A DNA stretch of 40,531 nucleotides from JASGDC01 sp047608145 (GTDB taxonomy: Bacteria; Actinomycetota; Actinomycetes; Actinomycetales; Micrococcaceae): contig JASGDC010000041.1 in the NCBI GenBank assembly GCA_047608145.1, positions 1 to 40,531 of the forward strand. The letters run 5' to 3'. The notes beneath the pieces are model-generated. The model saw only the letters and a program-made list of their open reading frames with translations, was not told the origin of the DNA and did not search any database. Made by a program: the position numbers and the translations under genes. Positions 14,797 through 24,169 of the stretch are shown piece after piece (within the stretch, counting starts at the first letter, position 1; every line of letters starts with the position of its first letter).

Positions 14797-16875
14797 ATGT
14801 CTAAATTAGAATGGACAGAATTAGATAAAAAAGCTGTAGATACGGTACGTGTATTAGCCGCTGATGCAGTTGAAAAAGTTGGAAATGGTCACCCTGGTAC
14901 AGCAATTAGCTTAGCACCAGTTGCGTATATGCTTTATCACAAGGTTATGAACCATGACCCAAGTAATATGAATTGGCTTGGTCGTGACCGTTTCATCCTT
15001 TCATGTGGACACTCAAGTCTTACTCAATATATCCAGCTTTACTTATCTGGTTATGATGTATCTCTTGATGATTTAAAGGCTCTGCGTACTTTTGGTTCTA
15101 AGACACCGGCTCACCCAGAATATGGTCACACCGATGGTGTAGAAATGACTACTGGTCCTTTGGGACAAGGTTTAGCAACTGCCGTTGGTTTTGCATATGG
15201 ACAACGTCGTCTACGCGGGCTAATGGATCCAGAAGCTAAACAAGGTGAAAGCCCATTCGACCACCATATTTATGTATTAGCTTCTGATGGTGACATCATG
15301 GAAGGTATTACTAGTGAAGCTGGTTCGCTAGCTGGTCATCAGGAACTTGGTAATTTGGTCGTTATTTATGATAAAAACAAGATTTCGATTGAAGATGATA
15401 CCGATATTTCACTTACTGAGGACACTTTAAAGCGTTATGAAGCTTATGGTTGGCATACCCAAGAAGTAAATTGGCGTAAAGGTGAAGAATATTACGAAGA
15501 TGTAGATGCTTTATACGATGCTATTGAAGCAGCTAAAGCTGAAACTGGCAAACCTTCAATCATCGCTTTGGAAACAATTATTGGTTGGCCTTCACCAACT
15601 AAACAAAATACCGGTAAAATTCACGGTTCTGCCCTTGGTGAGGAAGAACTACGTAGCCTTAAAGAGGTTCTTGCTTTTGATCCAGATAAGACATTCGAAG
15701 TTAACGATAAGGTATTAGAACATACTCGTGAAACTAAGAAAAAAGGTAAAGAACTACATAAAGAATGGCACAAGAAGTTAGATAAATGGGAAAAAGATCA
15801 TAAGGATGAAGCAGAGCTACTAGAGCGCTTAAAGACTTATGAACTTCCGAAAGGTTGGGATAAGGAACTTCCTACATTCCCTTCTGATTCTCCTATCTCT
15901 ACTCGTAAAGCTTCTGGTCAAGTATTGACAGCTATTGGTCCTAAACTTCCAGAACTTTGGGGCGGTTCAGCAGACCTTGCAGAATCTAACAATACTACTA
16001 TTGAAGGTTCTCCTTCATTCATTCCAAAAGAACACCAGACAAACGAATGGAAGGGTGACGAATACGGTCGTGTGCTTCACTTTGGTATTCGTGAGCACGC
16101 AGCTGCGGCAATCATCAATGGCATTACTTTAACTAGTCATACTCGTGCTTTTGCCGGTACTTTCTTAGTATTCAGTGATTACCAGAAGCCAGCAATTCGT
16201 CTAAGTGCAATTATGAAGGTTCCAGCAATTTATGTATGGACTCACGATTCAATTGGTCTAGGCGAAGACGGTGCTACTCACCAACCTGTAGAGCATCTTT
16301 GGGCACTACGTTCAATCCCAGGTTTCGATGTAGTACGTCCAGCTGATGCAAATGAAGTTGCAGTAGCTTGGAAGACTATCTTGAACAATACTGACCGTCC
16401 AGCTGGTATTATTCTTACTCGTCAAGACGTTCCAGTATTTGATCGTAAAGATAATGCATCTGCAAATGATGTAGCTAAAGGTGGTTACATCCTTTCAGAA
16501 GCTAAAGGCTCAAAACCAGAAGTGATTTTGATTGCTACTGGTTCTGAAGTTGCAATTGCCATGGAAGCTCAAGAAAAACTTGAAAAAGAAGGCACTGCAG
16601 CTCGCGTAGTTTCTATGCCTTGTGTGGAATGGTTCAACGAGCAAACAAAAGCTTACCAAGATAAGGTATTGCCAAAGGATATTAAAGCTCGAGTATCTAT
16701 TGAAGCTGGACATGGTATCGGCTGGCGTGAATACGTCGGTGACGCAGGTCAAGTTATCTCCTTAGATCACTACGGCGCATCTGGTGATTACAAGACACTA
16801 TACAAAGAATTTGGATTTACTCCAGAGGCTGTCGTTGAAGCAGCACAAAAATCTATTAAGGAAGCAGGAAAATAA
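14797..16875 (+). CDS. tkt: Transketolase
   Basis: Thiamine-diphosphate enzyme that moves two-carbon units between sugar phosphates in the non-oxidative pentose phosphate pathway. The N-terminal part has GNGHPGTAISLAP and HPEYGHTDGVEMTTGPLGQG, the TPP-binding motif SDGDIMEG lies near residue 165, and the pyrimidine domain has HFGIREHAAAAI and HDSIGLGEDGATHQPVEHL. I chose ATG 14797 (MSKLEW), ten bases after the strong AGGAGGG at 14780-14786; nine bases upstream another frame-compatible ATG would overlap this site. First gene of a six-gene operon; the stop overlaps the tal start (TAATG). Confidence 0.97.
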   Translation: MSKLEWTELDKKAVDTVRVLAADAVEKVGNGHPGTAISLAPVAYMLYHKVMNHDPSNMNWLGRDRFILSCGHSSLTQYIQLYLSGYDVSLDDLKALRTFGSKTPAHPEYGHTDGVEMTTGPLGQGLATAVGFAYGQRRLRGLMDPEAKQGESPFDHHIYVLASDGDIMEGITSEAGSLAGHQELGNLVVIYDKNKISIEDDTDISLTEDTLKRYEAYGWHTQEVNWRKGEEYYEDVDALYDAIEAAKAETGKPSIIALETIIGWPSPTKQNTGKIHGSALGEEELRSLKEVLAFDPDKTFEVNDKVLEHTRETKKKGKELHKEWHKKLDKWEKDHKDEAELLERLKTYELPKGWDKELPTFPSDSPISTRKASGQVLTAIGPKLPELWGGSADLAESNNTTIEGSPSFIPKEHQTNEWKGDEYGRVLHFGIREHAAAAIINGITLTSHTRAFAGTFLVFSDYQKPAIRLSAIMKVPAIYVWTHDSIGLGEDGATHQPVEHLWALRSIPGFDVVRPADANEVAVAWKTILNNTDRPAGIILTRQDVPVFDRKDNASANDVAKGGYILSEAKGSKPEVILIATGSEVAIAMEAQEKLEKEGTAARVVSMPCVEWFNEQTKAYQDKVLPKDIKARVSIEAGHGIGWREYVGDAGQVISLDHYGASGDYKTLYKEFGFTPEAVVEAAQKSIKEAGK

Positions 16876-17984
16876 TGACTTCTACTCCAACTGAATTATT
16901 ACTAGAAAATGGTGTAGCTGTTTGGCTAGACGATCTTTCTCGTGAACGCATCGAAAGTGGAAACCTAGAGGAGATGATTAAGAAGTTTAGTATTAACGGT
17001 GTTACTACTAACCCAACAATCTTCGCAGGTGCCCTATCAAACGGTGAAGCATACAGCGCACAGCTAAAAGAACTTGCAGCAAAAAATGCAAGTGTTGAAG
17101 ATGCAGTATTTGAGATGACTACAGATGACGTAGCTAATGCATGTGACATCTTTAAGCCAGTTGCAGAAAAATCCGATTATGTAGATGGTCGTGTATCTAT
17201 CGAAGTAGACCCACTACTAGCTCGTGAAACAGAAGGAACTGTAGAATCTGCTAAGAAAATTGCTAAGAAAATTAACAAAGAAAACCTACTCGTTAAGATT
17301 CCAGCTACCATCGAAGGTCTTAAGGCAATCGAAGAAGTAATTGGTGCAGGTATCAGCGTTAACGTTACTTTGATTTTCTCTTTAGAGCGTTACCAAAAGG
17401 TTATTGACGCATACTTCGCTGGTCTAAAACTAGCTAAGAAGAATGGTAATGACCTTTCTAATATTCACTCAGTTGCTTCTTTCTTCGTATCTCGTGTAGA
17501 TACTGAAGTTGATGCTCAGCTTGATAAAATCGGCACTGATGAAGCTAAAGAGTTAAAGAGCAAAGCTGGTCTTGCAAATGCTCGTTTGGCTTATGAAGTT
17601 TATGAGAAGTCATTAGAAACTAGTGACTGGAAAGAACTAAAAGCTGAAGGTGCAAATACTCAGCGTCCACTTTGGGCTTCTACAGGTGTAAAAGACCCTA
17701 ATCTTTCTGACACTCTTTATGTAGAAGGTTTGGTTGCTAAAGACACCGTGAACACTATGCCAGAAAAGACTCTAGAAGCTACTTATGACCACGGCAAGAT
17801 TACTAGTGACACAATTACTGGTGCTTACGATAAGTCAAGAAAAGTTATCGAGGATCTTGAAAAACTAGGCATTTCTTATGACGAGGTTGTTAACACCTTA
17901 GAAGAAGAAGGGCTTGACAAGTTCGTAGCTAGCTGGAAAGAGCTACTCGAAACTGTAGAAACTGGTCTTAAGGAAAATAAATAA
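16875..17984 (+). CDS. tal: Transaldolase
   Basis: Moves the dihydroxyacetone unit from sedoheptulose 7-phosphate to glyceraldehyde 3-phosphate. It has WLDDLSRERIESGNL, GVTTNPTIF (residues 42-50) and the Schiff-base lysine Lys141 in LLVKIPAT. Its 369 residues fit the long transaldolase class of actinobacteria. Both ends overlap neighbours by one base (TAATG with tkt before and pgi after), so its translation is coupled. Confidence 0.97.
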   Translation: MTSTPTELLLENGVAVWLDDLSRERIESGNLEEMIKKFSINGVTTNPTIFAGALSNGEAYSAQLKELAAKNASVEDAVFEMTTDDVANACDIFKPVAEKSDYVDGRVSIEVDPLLARETEGTVESAKKIAKKINKENLLVKIPATIEGLKAIEEVIGAGISVNVTLIFSLERYQKVIDAYFAGLKLAKKNGNDLSNIHSVASFFVSRVDTEVDAQLDKIGTDEAKELKSKAGLANARLAYEVYEKSLETSDWKELKAEGANTQRPLWASTGVKDPNLSDTLYVEGLVAKDTVNTMPEKTLEATYDHGKITSDTITGAYDKSRKVIEDLEKLGISYDEVVNTLEEEGLDKFVASWKELLETVETGLKENK

Positions 17985-19606
17985 TGGTAGAAGTAATTCT
18001 CGGAAAAATTACAAAAGAAGCCCTAGAAAACAATATTGAAGATTTAATCAATAATAAGATTGCTTCTCGTATTGCTAAAAAAGATTATACAATCTGGGGT
18101 AAAGAAGCTGAAGACGAAAGCTCTAAGCGTCTTGGCTGGGTTGACCTACCTGAAACTTCACAAAAGTTAGTAGAACCAATCCTAGCTAAGAAAAAAGAGC
18201 TTAATGAAAAGGGTGTAGACCGTATCGTACTTTGTGGTATGGGCGGCTCTTCCCTAGCTCCTGAGGTAATCACTCAGACTTATGGTGTAGATTTAGTAGT
18301 TTTGGACTCTACAGATCCAGAGCAGATTCACGGTGTAGTTAGTAAAGACCTAGAAAAGACTGCTGTTGTAGTTTCTTCAAAGTCAGGTTCTACTCTAGAA
18401 ACAGATTCTCAGAAGCGTACTTTTGAGAAACTATTCAAAGAAGCAAACATCGATGCTACAGAACGCATCATCATTGTTACTGATCCAGGTTCACCAATGG
18501 AAAAAAAGGCAAAAGAAGATGGTTACGCGATCTTCCAGGCTAATCCAGAAGTTGGTGGCCGCTACTCTGCCCTAACTGCATTTGGTCTAGTACCCTCAGG
18601 TCTAGCAGGAGTTGATATTAAAGAACTTCTTGACCACGCAGGTAAGGCTCGTGCTGCAGTTCTTGAAGATACTAAAGATAACCCAGCACTTGCTCTAGGT
18701 GTTGCAATGGCAGGTACTAAACCACTTCGTGACAAGACTATACTTGTAGAAGATGGTTCAGGTATTGTTGGTTTCCCAGACTGGACAGAGCAACTAATTG
18801 CTGAATCTACTGGTAAAGATCAAACTGGTGTTTTGCCAGTAGTAGTTAATGAAGGTGACTTTGAAACTAAGCATAAACTACCTGATACTGTAATTGCTCG
18901 TCTACAAAAGGACGCTAAAGGTTACGACCTTGGTGATAATCAGTTTGCCATTGCAGGTTGCTTAGGTGAGCAGATGTACCTTTGGGAATATGCTACTGCT
19001 GTCGCTGGCTATCTACTAGGTATTAATCCATTTGATCAGCCTGATGTGGAGTCTGCAAAGCAAGCAGCTCGTGATCTATTAAACAAAGGTGTTTCTGAAG
19101 ATACAACTAAGCCAGTTGTTACTGATGAAGGTATCGAAGTTTATGCTTCTAGCCATGCTGAAGAAGTTATTTCTGGTGCAGAAACAATTGCTGAAGTAAT
19201 CGAAAAACTAGCTAGTGCTATTGACGATAAAGAAGGTTACCTAGCAATTCAGGCATACCTAGATCGTGAAAAATATACAGAACTTGATGCAGTTCGTGAA
19301 GAAGCTGCAGAATATACAAAGCGTCCAGTAACATTTGGTTGGGGACCTCGTTTCCTTCACTCTACGGGACAGTACCATAAGGGTGGAAAGCCTGTTGGAG
19401 TATTCCTTCAAGTAACTGGTACATACAGTGACGATATCGAAATTCCTGGACTTAATTTCACGTTTGGACAGGTAATCGTTGCTCAGGCTGGTGGCGATGC
19501 AAATGTACTAAATGACCTTGGACGTCCAGTAGTTACTTTGTATCTAACAGACACTGCTGCAGGTGTTAAAACATTGACAAATACATTCGCTAATTTAAAA
19601 GGCTAG
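17984..19606 (+). CDS. pgi: Glucose-6-phosphate isomerase
   Basis: Interconverts glucose 6-phosphate and fructose 6-phosphate, linking glycolysis and the pentose phosphate pathway. Sugar-isomerase (SIS) domain features are visible: CGMGGSSLAPEV, then VVSSKSGSTLETDSQ, VTDPGSPMEKKA and the GRYSALTAFGLVP block. The 540-residue protein belongs to the divergent form that sits between tal and zwf in many actinobacteria, rather than to the classical E. coli-like type. The start overlaps the tal stop. Confidence 0.92.
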   Translation: MVEVILGKITKEALENNIEDLINNKIASRIAKKDYTIWGKEAEDESSKRLGWVDLPETSQKLVEPILAKKKELNEKGVDRIVLCGMGGSSLAPEVITQTYGVDLVVLDSTDPEQIHGVVSKDLEKTAVVVSSKSGSTLETDSQKRTFEKLFKEANIDATERIIIVTDPGSPMEKKAKEDGYAIFQANPEVGGRYSALTAFGLVPSGLAGVDIKELLDHAGKARAAVLEDTKDNPALALGVAMAGTKPLRDKTILVEDGSGIVGFPDWTEQLIAESTGKDQTGVLPVVVNEGDFETKHKLPDTVIARLQKDAKGYDLGDNQFAIAGCLGEQMYLWEYATAVAGYLLGINPFDQPDVESAKQAARDLLNKGVSEDTTKPVVTDEGIEVYASSHAEEVISGAETIAEVIEKLASAIDDKEGYLAIQAYLDREKYTELDAVREEAAEYTKRPVTFGWGPRFLHSTGQYHKGGKPVGVFLQVTGTYSDDIEIPGLNFTFGQVIVAQAGGDANVLNDLGRPVVTLYLTDTAAGVKTLTNTFANLKG

Positions 19607-19609
19607 GAC

Positions 19610-21151
19610 ATGGCAGAAAATTACAAATCTCCAACTAATCCTTTAAAGGACTCTAGAGATAGACGTATTAAGAGGATTGCAGGTCCTTCATCGCTAGTTA
19701 TCTTTGGTGTTACTGGTGACTTGTCACGCAAGAAGCTTATGCCCGCGGTTTACGATCTCGCAAACCGCGGCTTGCTTCCGCCAAGCTTTGGTCTAGTTGG
19801 TTTTGCTCGTAAAGACCACGATGACGATAACTTCGCAGAGATTGTGAAAGCATCAGTAAAAGAACATGCTCGTACTCCATTTAAAGAAGAAGTGTGGAAA
19901 CAACTAGCTAAGGGCATTCGTTTCGTTCAAGGTAATTTTGACGATGATGAAGCTTTCAAAAATTTGAAAGAGACTCTTGCTGAATTAGATGAGAAGCAAG
20001 GTACAAAAGGTAACCATGCTTTCTATCTATCTATTCCACCTAAACTATTCGAAGAAGTTTGTACTAAACTTTCAAAACATGGACTTGCGCAAGAAACTGA
20101 TGAAAACTGGCGTCGTGTAGTTATTGAAAAACCTTTCGGACACGATTTAGAATCTGCACAAGAACTAAACCGTATTGTTGAAAAGGTATTCCCTGCTGAT
20201 AACGTATTCCGTATCGACCACTATCTTGGTAAAGAAACAGTACAAAATATTTTGGCATTGCGCTTTGCAAACCAAATGTTTGAACCACTATGGAATTCAG
20301 CAAACATAGATCATGTGCAAATTACTATGGCCGAGGATATAGGTATTGGTGGTAGAGCTGCGTATTACGACGGTGTAGGCGCTGCTCGTGACGTAATTCA
20401 AAACCACTTACTACAGTTATTTGCTTTGACTGCTATGGAAGAACCAGTTGCTTTTGATGCCGAAAATCTTCGTATTGAAAAAGAAAAAGTACTTTCAGCA
20501 GTTACCCTACCTCGTAATTTGGCAAAGCATACTGCTCGTGGTCAATATGGCGGTGGCTGGCAAAGTGGTGAGAAAGTAGTCGGATATCTTAACGAAGAAG
20601 GTTTCTCTAAGGAATCTACTACTGAGACATTCGCTGCAATCCGCCTGGATGTTAATACTCGTCGTTGGGCAGATACCCCATTCTACTTACGTACTGGTAA
20701 GCGTCTAGGGCGCAGGGTTACTGAAATTGCTTTAATCATGAAGAAGAAACCTACTGGTTTATTCAAGAATCTTGATGATACCGGTTTCGGTCAAAATGCA
20801 ATCGTACTTCGTATACAGCCAGATGAGGGCGTAACGATCCGTTTTGGTTCTAAAGTTCCTGGAACTGAAATGGAAGTACGTGATGTGACTATGGACTTCG
20901 GTTATAGCCACGCGTTCACTGAAACAAGTCCAGAAGCATATGAAAAGTTGATTCTTGATGTGTTACTAGGAGAAGCACCACTATTCCCCCGCCATCGCGA
21001 AGTTGAACTTTCTTGGAAGATTCTTGATCCAATTGAGAAGCATTGGGCTAAGAGTAAAGGGAAAATTGAGACATATGCTCCAGGTAGCTGGGGGCCTCAA
21101 AGTTCTGAGGATATGATGGCTCGTGACGGACGTACTTGGAGGCGACCATGA
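19610..21151 (+). CDS. zwf: Glucose-6-phosphate 1-dehydrogenase
   Basis: First step of the oxidative pentose phosphate pathway, giving NADPH and 6-phosphogluconolactone. The nucleotide-binding motif GVTGDLSRKKLMPAVYDL lies near residue 33 and the catalytic RIDHYLGKE block near 200. The length of 513 is normal. The gene starts three bases after the pgi stop and overlaps opcA by four bases (ATGA), matching the known partnership of the two products. Confidence 0.97.
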   Translation: MAENYKSPTNPLKDSRDRRIKRIAGPSSLVIFGVTGDLSRKKLMPAVYDLANRGLLPPSFGLVGFARKDHDDDNFAEIVKASVKEHARTPFKEEVWKQLAKGIRFVQGNFDDDEAFKNLKETLAELDEKQGTKGNHAFYLSIPPKLFEEVCTKLSKHGLAQETDENWRRVVIEKPFGHDLESAQELNRIVEKVFPADNVFRIDHYLGKETVQNILALRFANQMFEPLWNSANIDHVQITMAEDIGIGGRAAYYDGVGAARDVIQNHLLQLFALTAMEEPVAFDAENLRIEKEKVLSAVTLPRNLAKHTARGQYGGGWQSGEKVVGYLNEEGFSKESTTETFAAIRLDVNTRRWADTPFYLRTGKRLGRRVTEIALIMKKKPTGLFKNLDDTGFGQNAIVLRIQPDEGVTIRFGSKVPGTEMEVRDVTMDFGYSHAFTETSPEAYEKLILDVLLGEAPLFPRHREVELSWKILDPIEKHWAKSKGKIETYAPGSWGPQSSEDMMARDGRTWRRP

Positions 21152-22074
21152 TAATTAAACTTCCGAATACTACCACCACTGAAGTTGGCAAGAAACTTGT
21201 CGAACTCCGTAAAGAAAGTGGTGTAGTTGCTCTTGGTCGTGTATTGACATTATTAGTCGTTACTGAAAAAGGGCACGAAGATGAGGCAATTAATGCCGCG
21301 AAGGAAGCAAGCCATGAGCACCCTTGTCGTGTAATTGTATTTGCTTCAAATAGTAAGAAGAAAAAAACTGGTCTTGATGCTGAACTTCGTTTAGGATCTG
21401 ACGCTGGTGCTTCTGAAATCGTGATTTTGGAAACTGCTGGTGAGCTAATTCATGAAAAGACTAGTCTAGTAAGTAACTTGTTGCTACCAGACTCTCCTAT
21501 TGTGACTTTCTGGCCAGATGAATTCCCTGGAAATCTTTCTACGACTTCATTAGGTAAGATTTCACAACGTCGTATCACGGATTCTGCAAATGCCGATAAA
21601 CCATTTGAAGCTCTTGAAGAACTTGCTGAATTCTATACTGATGGAGACACTGATTTTGCTTGGACACGTTTGACTTACTGGCGTGAACAATTAGTTGCTG
21701 TTTTCAATAGCGTCAAAAATCCTAAAGTGAAATCAATTACTGTAGAAAGTTCGCTTAAATCACCACGTTCTTACTTACTAGCTGCATGGCTTGGACTAGC
21801 TTTTAAACAAAAAGCAGTTTTGAAAGGTCATAAAGGTACAGAAGGTATTGTGAGCGTAACTATTGAAACTACTGAAGGCAAAATACGCATTTCGCGTACT
21901 AAAGCTGATGAAATAGCTGAGTTAGATCAGCCAAATGAACGCCCACAAAACATTAATCTACCACACCGTAAACTGGCAGATTGCCTAGCTGAAGAGCTAC
22001 GTCGCATGGATGCTGATGAAGTATATGGTGAGACCTTAACAAAAGGTTTACGGTATGTTGAGTTACCAAAGTAA
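21148..22074 (+). CDS. opcA: OpcA, glucose-6-phosphate dehydrogenase assembly/effector protein
   Basis: OpcA binds and activates or assembles G6PDH in cyanobacteria and actinobacteria. The protein has the family's SNLLLPDSPIVTFWPDEFP block and the PLR-like conserved tract ALGRVLTLLVVT near the N-terminus. The start is the ATG at 21148 (MIIKLP), preceded by GGAGG inside the end of zwf and overlapping the zwf TGA by four bases. An upstream ATG at 21136 lies deeper in zwf and lacks such a site. Confidence 0.93.
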   Translation: MIIKLPNTTTTEVGKKLVELRKESGVVALGRVLTLLVVTEKGHEDEAINAAKEASHEHPCRVIVFASNSKKKKTGLDAELRLGSDAGASEIVILETAGELIHEKTSLVSNLLLPDSPIVTFWPDEFPGNLSTTSLGKISQRRITDSANADKPFEALEELAEFYTDGDTDFAWTRLTYWREQLVAVFNSVKNPKVKSITVESSLKSPRSYLLAAWLGLAFKQKAVLKGHKGTEGIVSVTIETTEGKIRISRTKADEIAELDQPNERPQNINLPHRKLADCLAEELRRMDADEVYGETLTKGLRYVELPK

Positions 22075-22090
22075 AGATATCGAGACAATA

Positions 22091-22828
22091 ATGACAAAAG
22101 ATATTATTCGTCATCCAGATGAGGATGCACTAAAAGAAGATATAGCTACTCGCGCTATCAAAGAGCTTGCTGCTGTGCAAGCTAAAGGTGATGAACCACA
22201 TTTCGTCTTAACCGGCGGTACTATCGGTATTGCTGCACTAGAGGCTATTGCCAATCATAAAGCTGTTAAAGATGTTGATTGGCAAAAAGTACATTTCTGG
22301 TGGGGTGATGAAAGGTTTGTCGCTGCAGACAGTGCTGATCGCAATGCATTGCAAGCGTATGACGCATTGTTAAGTCACATTGAGATTGACCAGGAAAAGG
22401 TTTACGAATTCCCTGCTACTGATGATTTTGAGAATTTAGATGCTGCTGTTGCTGCTTTCAACAAGCAAATTTCAGAAAACTTCTCAGAACCAGTGGCATT
22501 TGACTTAGTATTCCTTGGTATGGGACCTGATTCACATGTTGCATCATTGTTCCCAGGTAAAGCAAATTTGAAGGTAAACGAAATTACTACGCTACCTGAG
22601 AAAGACTCACCTAAACCACCGCCTGAGCGGTTAACGATGAGTATGCCAATGATTAATAATGCTAAAAAAGTATGGTTATTAGTCTCTGGTGAAGGTAAAA
22701 CTGAAGCAGTAAAGGAGTCTTTATCTGACAAAGCTACTATCGAAACTAATCCAGCTTCTGCAGCTGCGGGGACTGAAGAGACACTTTGGTTAGTTGATGA
22801 AGCTGCTGTATCACAGCTTGAATCCTAA
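22091..22828 (+). CDS. pgl: 6-Phosphogluconolactonase
   Basis: Hydrolyses 6-phosphogluconolactone made by Zwf. It has the sugar-phosphate-binding block LTGGTIGI near residue 40, WWGDERFV near 70 with the catalytic-site DER, and FLGMGPDSHVASLFPG near 145. I chose the ATG at 22091 (MTKDII); the frame is open upstream into opcA. It is the last gene of the operon and is followed by a strong terminator. No gnd gene follows, so 6-phosphogluconate dehydrogenase must be elsewhere. Confidence 0.93.
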   Translation: MTKDIIRHPDEDALKEDIATRAIKELAAVQAKGDEPHFVLTGGTIGIAALEAIANHKAVKDVDWQKVHFWWGDERFVAADSADRNALQAYDALLSHIEIDQEKVYEFPATDDFENLDAAVAAFNKQISENFSEPVAFDLVFLGMGPDSHVASLFPGKANLKVNEITTLPEKDSPKPPPERLTMSMPMINNAKKVWLLVSGEGKTEAVKESLSDKATIETNPASAAAGTEETLWLVDEAAVSQLES

Positions 22829-22852
22829 TTTATATCAACTTGATTTATTAAG

Positions 22853-22895
22853 CCCACTTACTAGGTGCTAAACTTACCTAGTAAGTGGGTGTTTT
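22853..22895 (+). terminator. Intrinsic terminator of the pentose-phosphate operon
   Basis: CCCACTTACTAGGT at 22853-22866 pairs perfectly with its complement at 22876-22889 (14 bp, nine-base loop), then GTGTTTTATTT. It lies 24 bases after the pgl stop. Confidence 0.9.
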
Positions 22896-22910
22896 ATTTA
22901 GAAGGTTAAT

Positions 22911-23555
22911 ATGAAAATAACTACTATGGGTATAGTTTTAACTATTGGGTTACTGGCAAATACCGGGGCTTCTGCAGCCACGACAGCTATAGATCATCAT
23001 AACGGAATGCAAGTAGTCCCAGTTGCTTTGGGAGATGCCCCAAGTATCCTACTTTCCCCATCAACGATTTCCAAAAATACTAGTTTTACTATTAATGTCT
23101 CAAGAGGTAAACCTAATAGTACTTATCAAGCTGAAGTAGTTAACACTAAAACCTCCCAATCAATTGCAAGTTATCAATTCCATACGGATGCTGCAGGGAC
23201 TGGTACCAGCAATGCTAAAGGCATCGCACAAAATGGCAGTTATCAAGTTAATTTAATATATCAGGGTGCCGTAGTTAGCCAATCCCCTACTTTAACTATT
23301 GGTGCAAGTAACAGCAATCCTACAGGTTCAACAAAGGCTTCTAGCAGTTCCACTGATGAACCACTACCACAAGATAGCGTTACAGAAATGCCAATTGAAA
23401 ATCAGGATCCTGGCCCAAGTAGTACGATCAGGAAAATTGCCACACTCAGTGTTATTATGATTGGTGGCGGTGCGTTATGGCTCTTATTCTCTGCTAATAG
23501 GCGCAGAGCAAAGAGGAGACTAAAACGAATGCGAAACCGTGCAAATATGAAATAA
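22911..23555 (+). CDS. Secreted, C-terminally membrane-anchored protein, unknown
   Basis: A cleavable signal (MKITTMGIVLTIGLLANTG then ASA-AT) is followed by a beta-rich domain (about 35-125) and a Ser/Thr/Pro linker. A single transmembrane segment (ATLSVIMIGGGALWLLF, about 183-200) and an Arg/Lys-rich cytoplasmic tail end the protein. The layout is that of a cell-surface protein held by a stop-transfer anchor. There is no LPXTG motif before the segment, so it is not a standard sortase substrate. The ATG follows AGAAGG. It stands alone between two terminators. Confidence 0.6.
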   Translation: MKITTMGIVLTIGLLANTGASAATTAIDHHNGMQVVPVALGDAPSILLSPSTISKNTSFTINVSRGKPNSTYQAEVVNTKTSQSIASYQFHTDAAGTGTSNAKGIAQNGSYQVNLIYQGAVVSQSPTLTIGASNSNPTGSTKASSSSTDEPLPQDSVTEMPIENQDPGPSSTIRKIATLSVIMIGGGALWLLFSANRRRAKRRLKRMRNRANMK

Positions 23556-23583
23556 TAAAATTTAAGAGTTTCTTCCAAAGGAC

Positions 23584-23618
23584 AAAAGGGTCGATAAAGA
23601 TATCGACCCTTTTATTTT
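23584..23618. terminator. Intrinsic terminator after the surface-protein gene
   Basis: AAAAGGGTCGATA at 23584-23596 pairs perfectly with TATCGACCCTTTT at 23601-23613 around AAGA, followed by ATTTTG. The A-run on one side makes it usable on both strands. Confidence 0.9.
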
Positions 23619-23851
23619 GTGTTTATTTAGGGTTTGCTGCACTTGAGTATACAACAAAATGAGCTGGTTTAAAAATTGTTAAGAATAAATATAACTTACA
23701 GTAAGCAATAGGCATTCAGCTACATCATCGTAGAAATAAAATAATAGCTAATTCCTAACAATTTTAATCCATTAACTATATTATAAACTATTCAAGGTAT
23801 TTGGCTTGGCTTTAACTGTATAGTTTCTAAAAATTACAATAATTTATAACA
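23619..23851. other. AT-rich intergenic gap, no gene seen
   Basis: Between the surface-protein terminator and the secG terminator, on converging transcripts. I see no open frame with a ribosome binding site, no tRNA-like fold and no repeat family. It may be decayed sequence. Confidence 0.5.
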
Positions 23852-23889
23852 AATAGTGCCCTGATATTTATTTCTATCAGAGCACTATT
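23852..23889 (-). terminator. Terminator of the gap-pgk-tpiA-secG cluster
   Basis: AATAGTGCCCTGATA at 23852-23866 pairs with TATCAGAGCACTATT at 23875-23889 with one mismatch (15-bp stem, eight-base loop). On the minus strand it is followed by a T-rich stretch (TTGTTATAAATTATT). It lies just after the secG stop. Confidence 0.7.
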
Positions 23890-23903
23890 CAAACTAATTA
23901 GAT

Positions 23904-24158
23904 TTAACTACCTTGCATTTTCATTAGGATACCTAAACCTACAATTACCATAACCCAGATAATTCCTAAGATTACAGTAATGCGATTTAGGTTACGCATT
24001 GCGACACCTGATGAATTTAGGTTGGAGGTAACACCACCGCCAAACATGTCTGACAGTCCACCACCTTGACCTTTATGTAGCAAAATCATAAGTGTTAGCA
24101 GTACGCTAGATATTGCTAGCAGTACTTCTAAGATTGTTTTAATAACATCAAGATTCAT
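23904..24158 (-). CDS. secG: SecG, preprotein translocase subunit
   Basis: SecG joins SecYE in the membrane channel. The 84 residues have two hydrophobic helices (about 8-27 and 58-78) and the family's LHKGQGGGLSDMFGGG loop. It lies 11 bases after tpiA with a GTTAGGG ribosome binding site. The tpiA-secG pairing is common in Gram-positive genomes. Confidence 0.92.
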   Translation of the reverse strand: MNLDVIKTILEVLLAISSVLLTLMILLHKGQGGGLSDMFGGGVTSNLNSSGVAMRNLNRITVILGIIWVMVIVGLGILMKMQGS

Positions 24159-24169
24159 AAAACCCTAAC

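Noticed and set aside
23430..23555. LPXTG sortase anchor at the C-terminus of the surface protein
   Set aside because: A hydrophobic segment and basic tail are present but no LPXTG-like motif precedes them.
23619..23851. Possible small RNA in the gap before the secG terminator
   Set aside because: I see no promoter and no stable fold other than the two terminators themselves.
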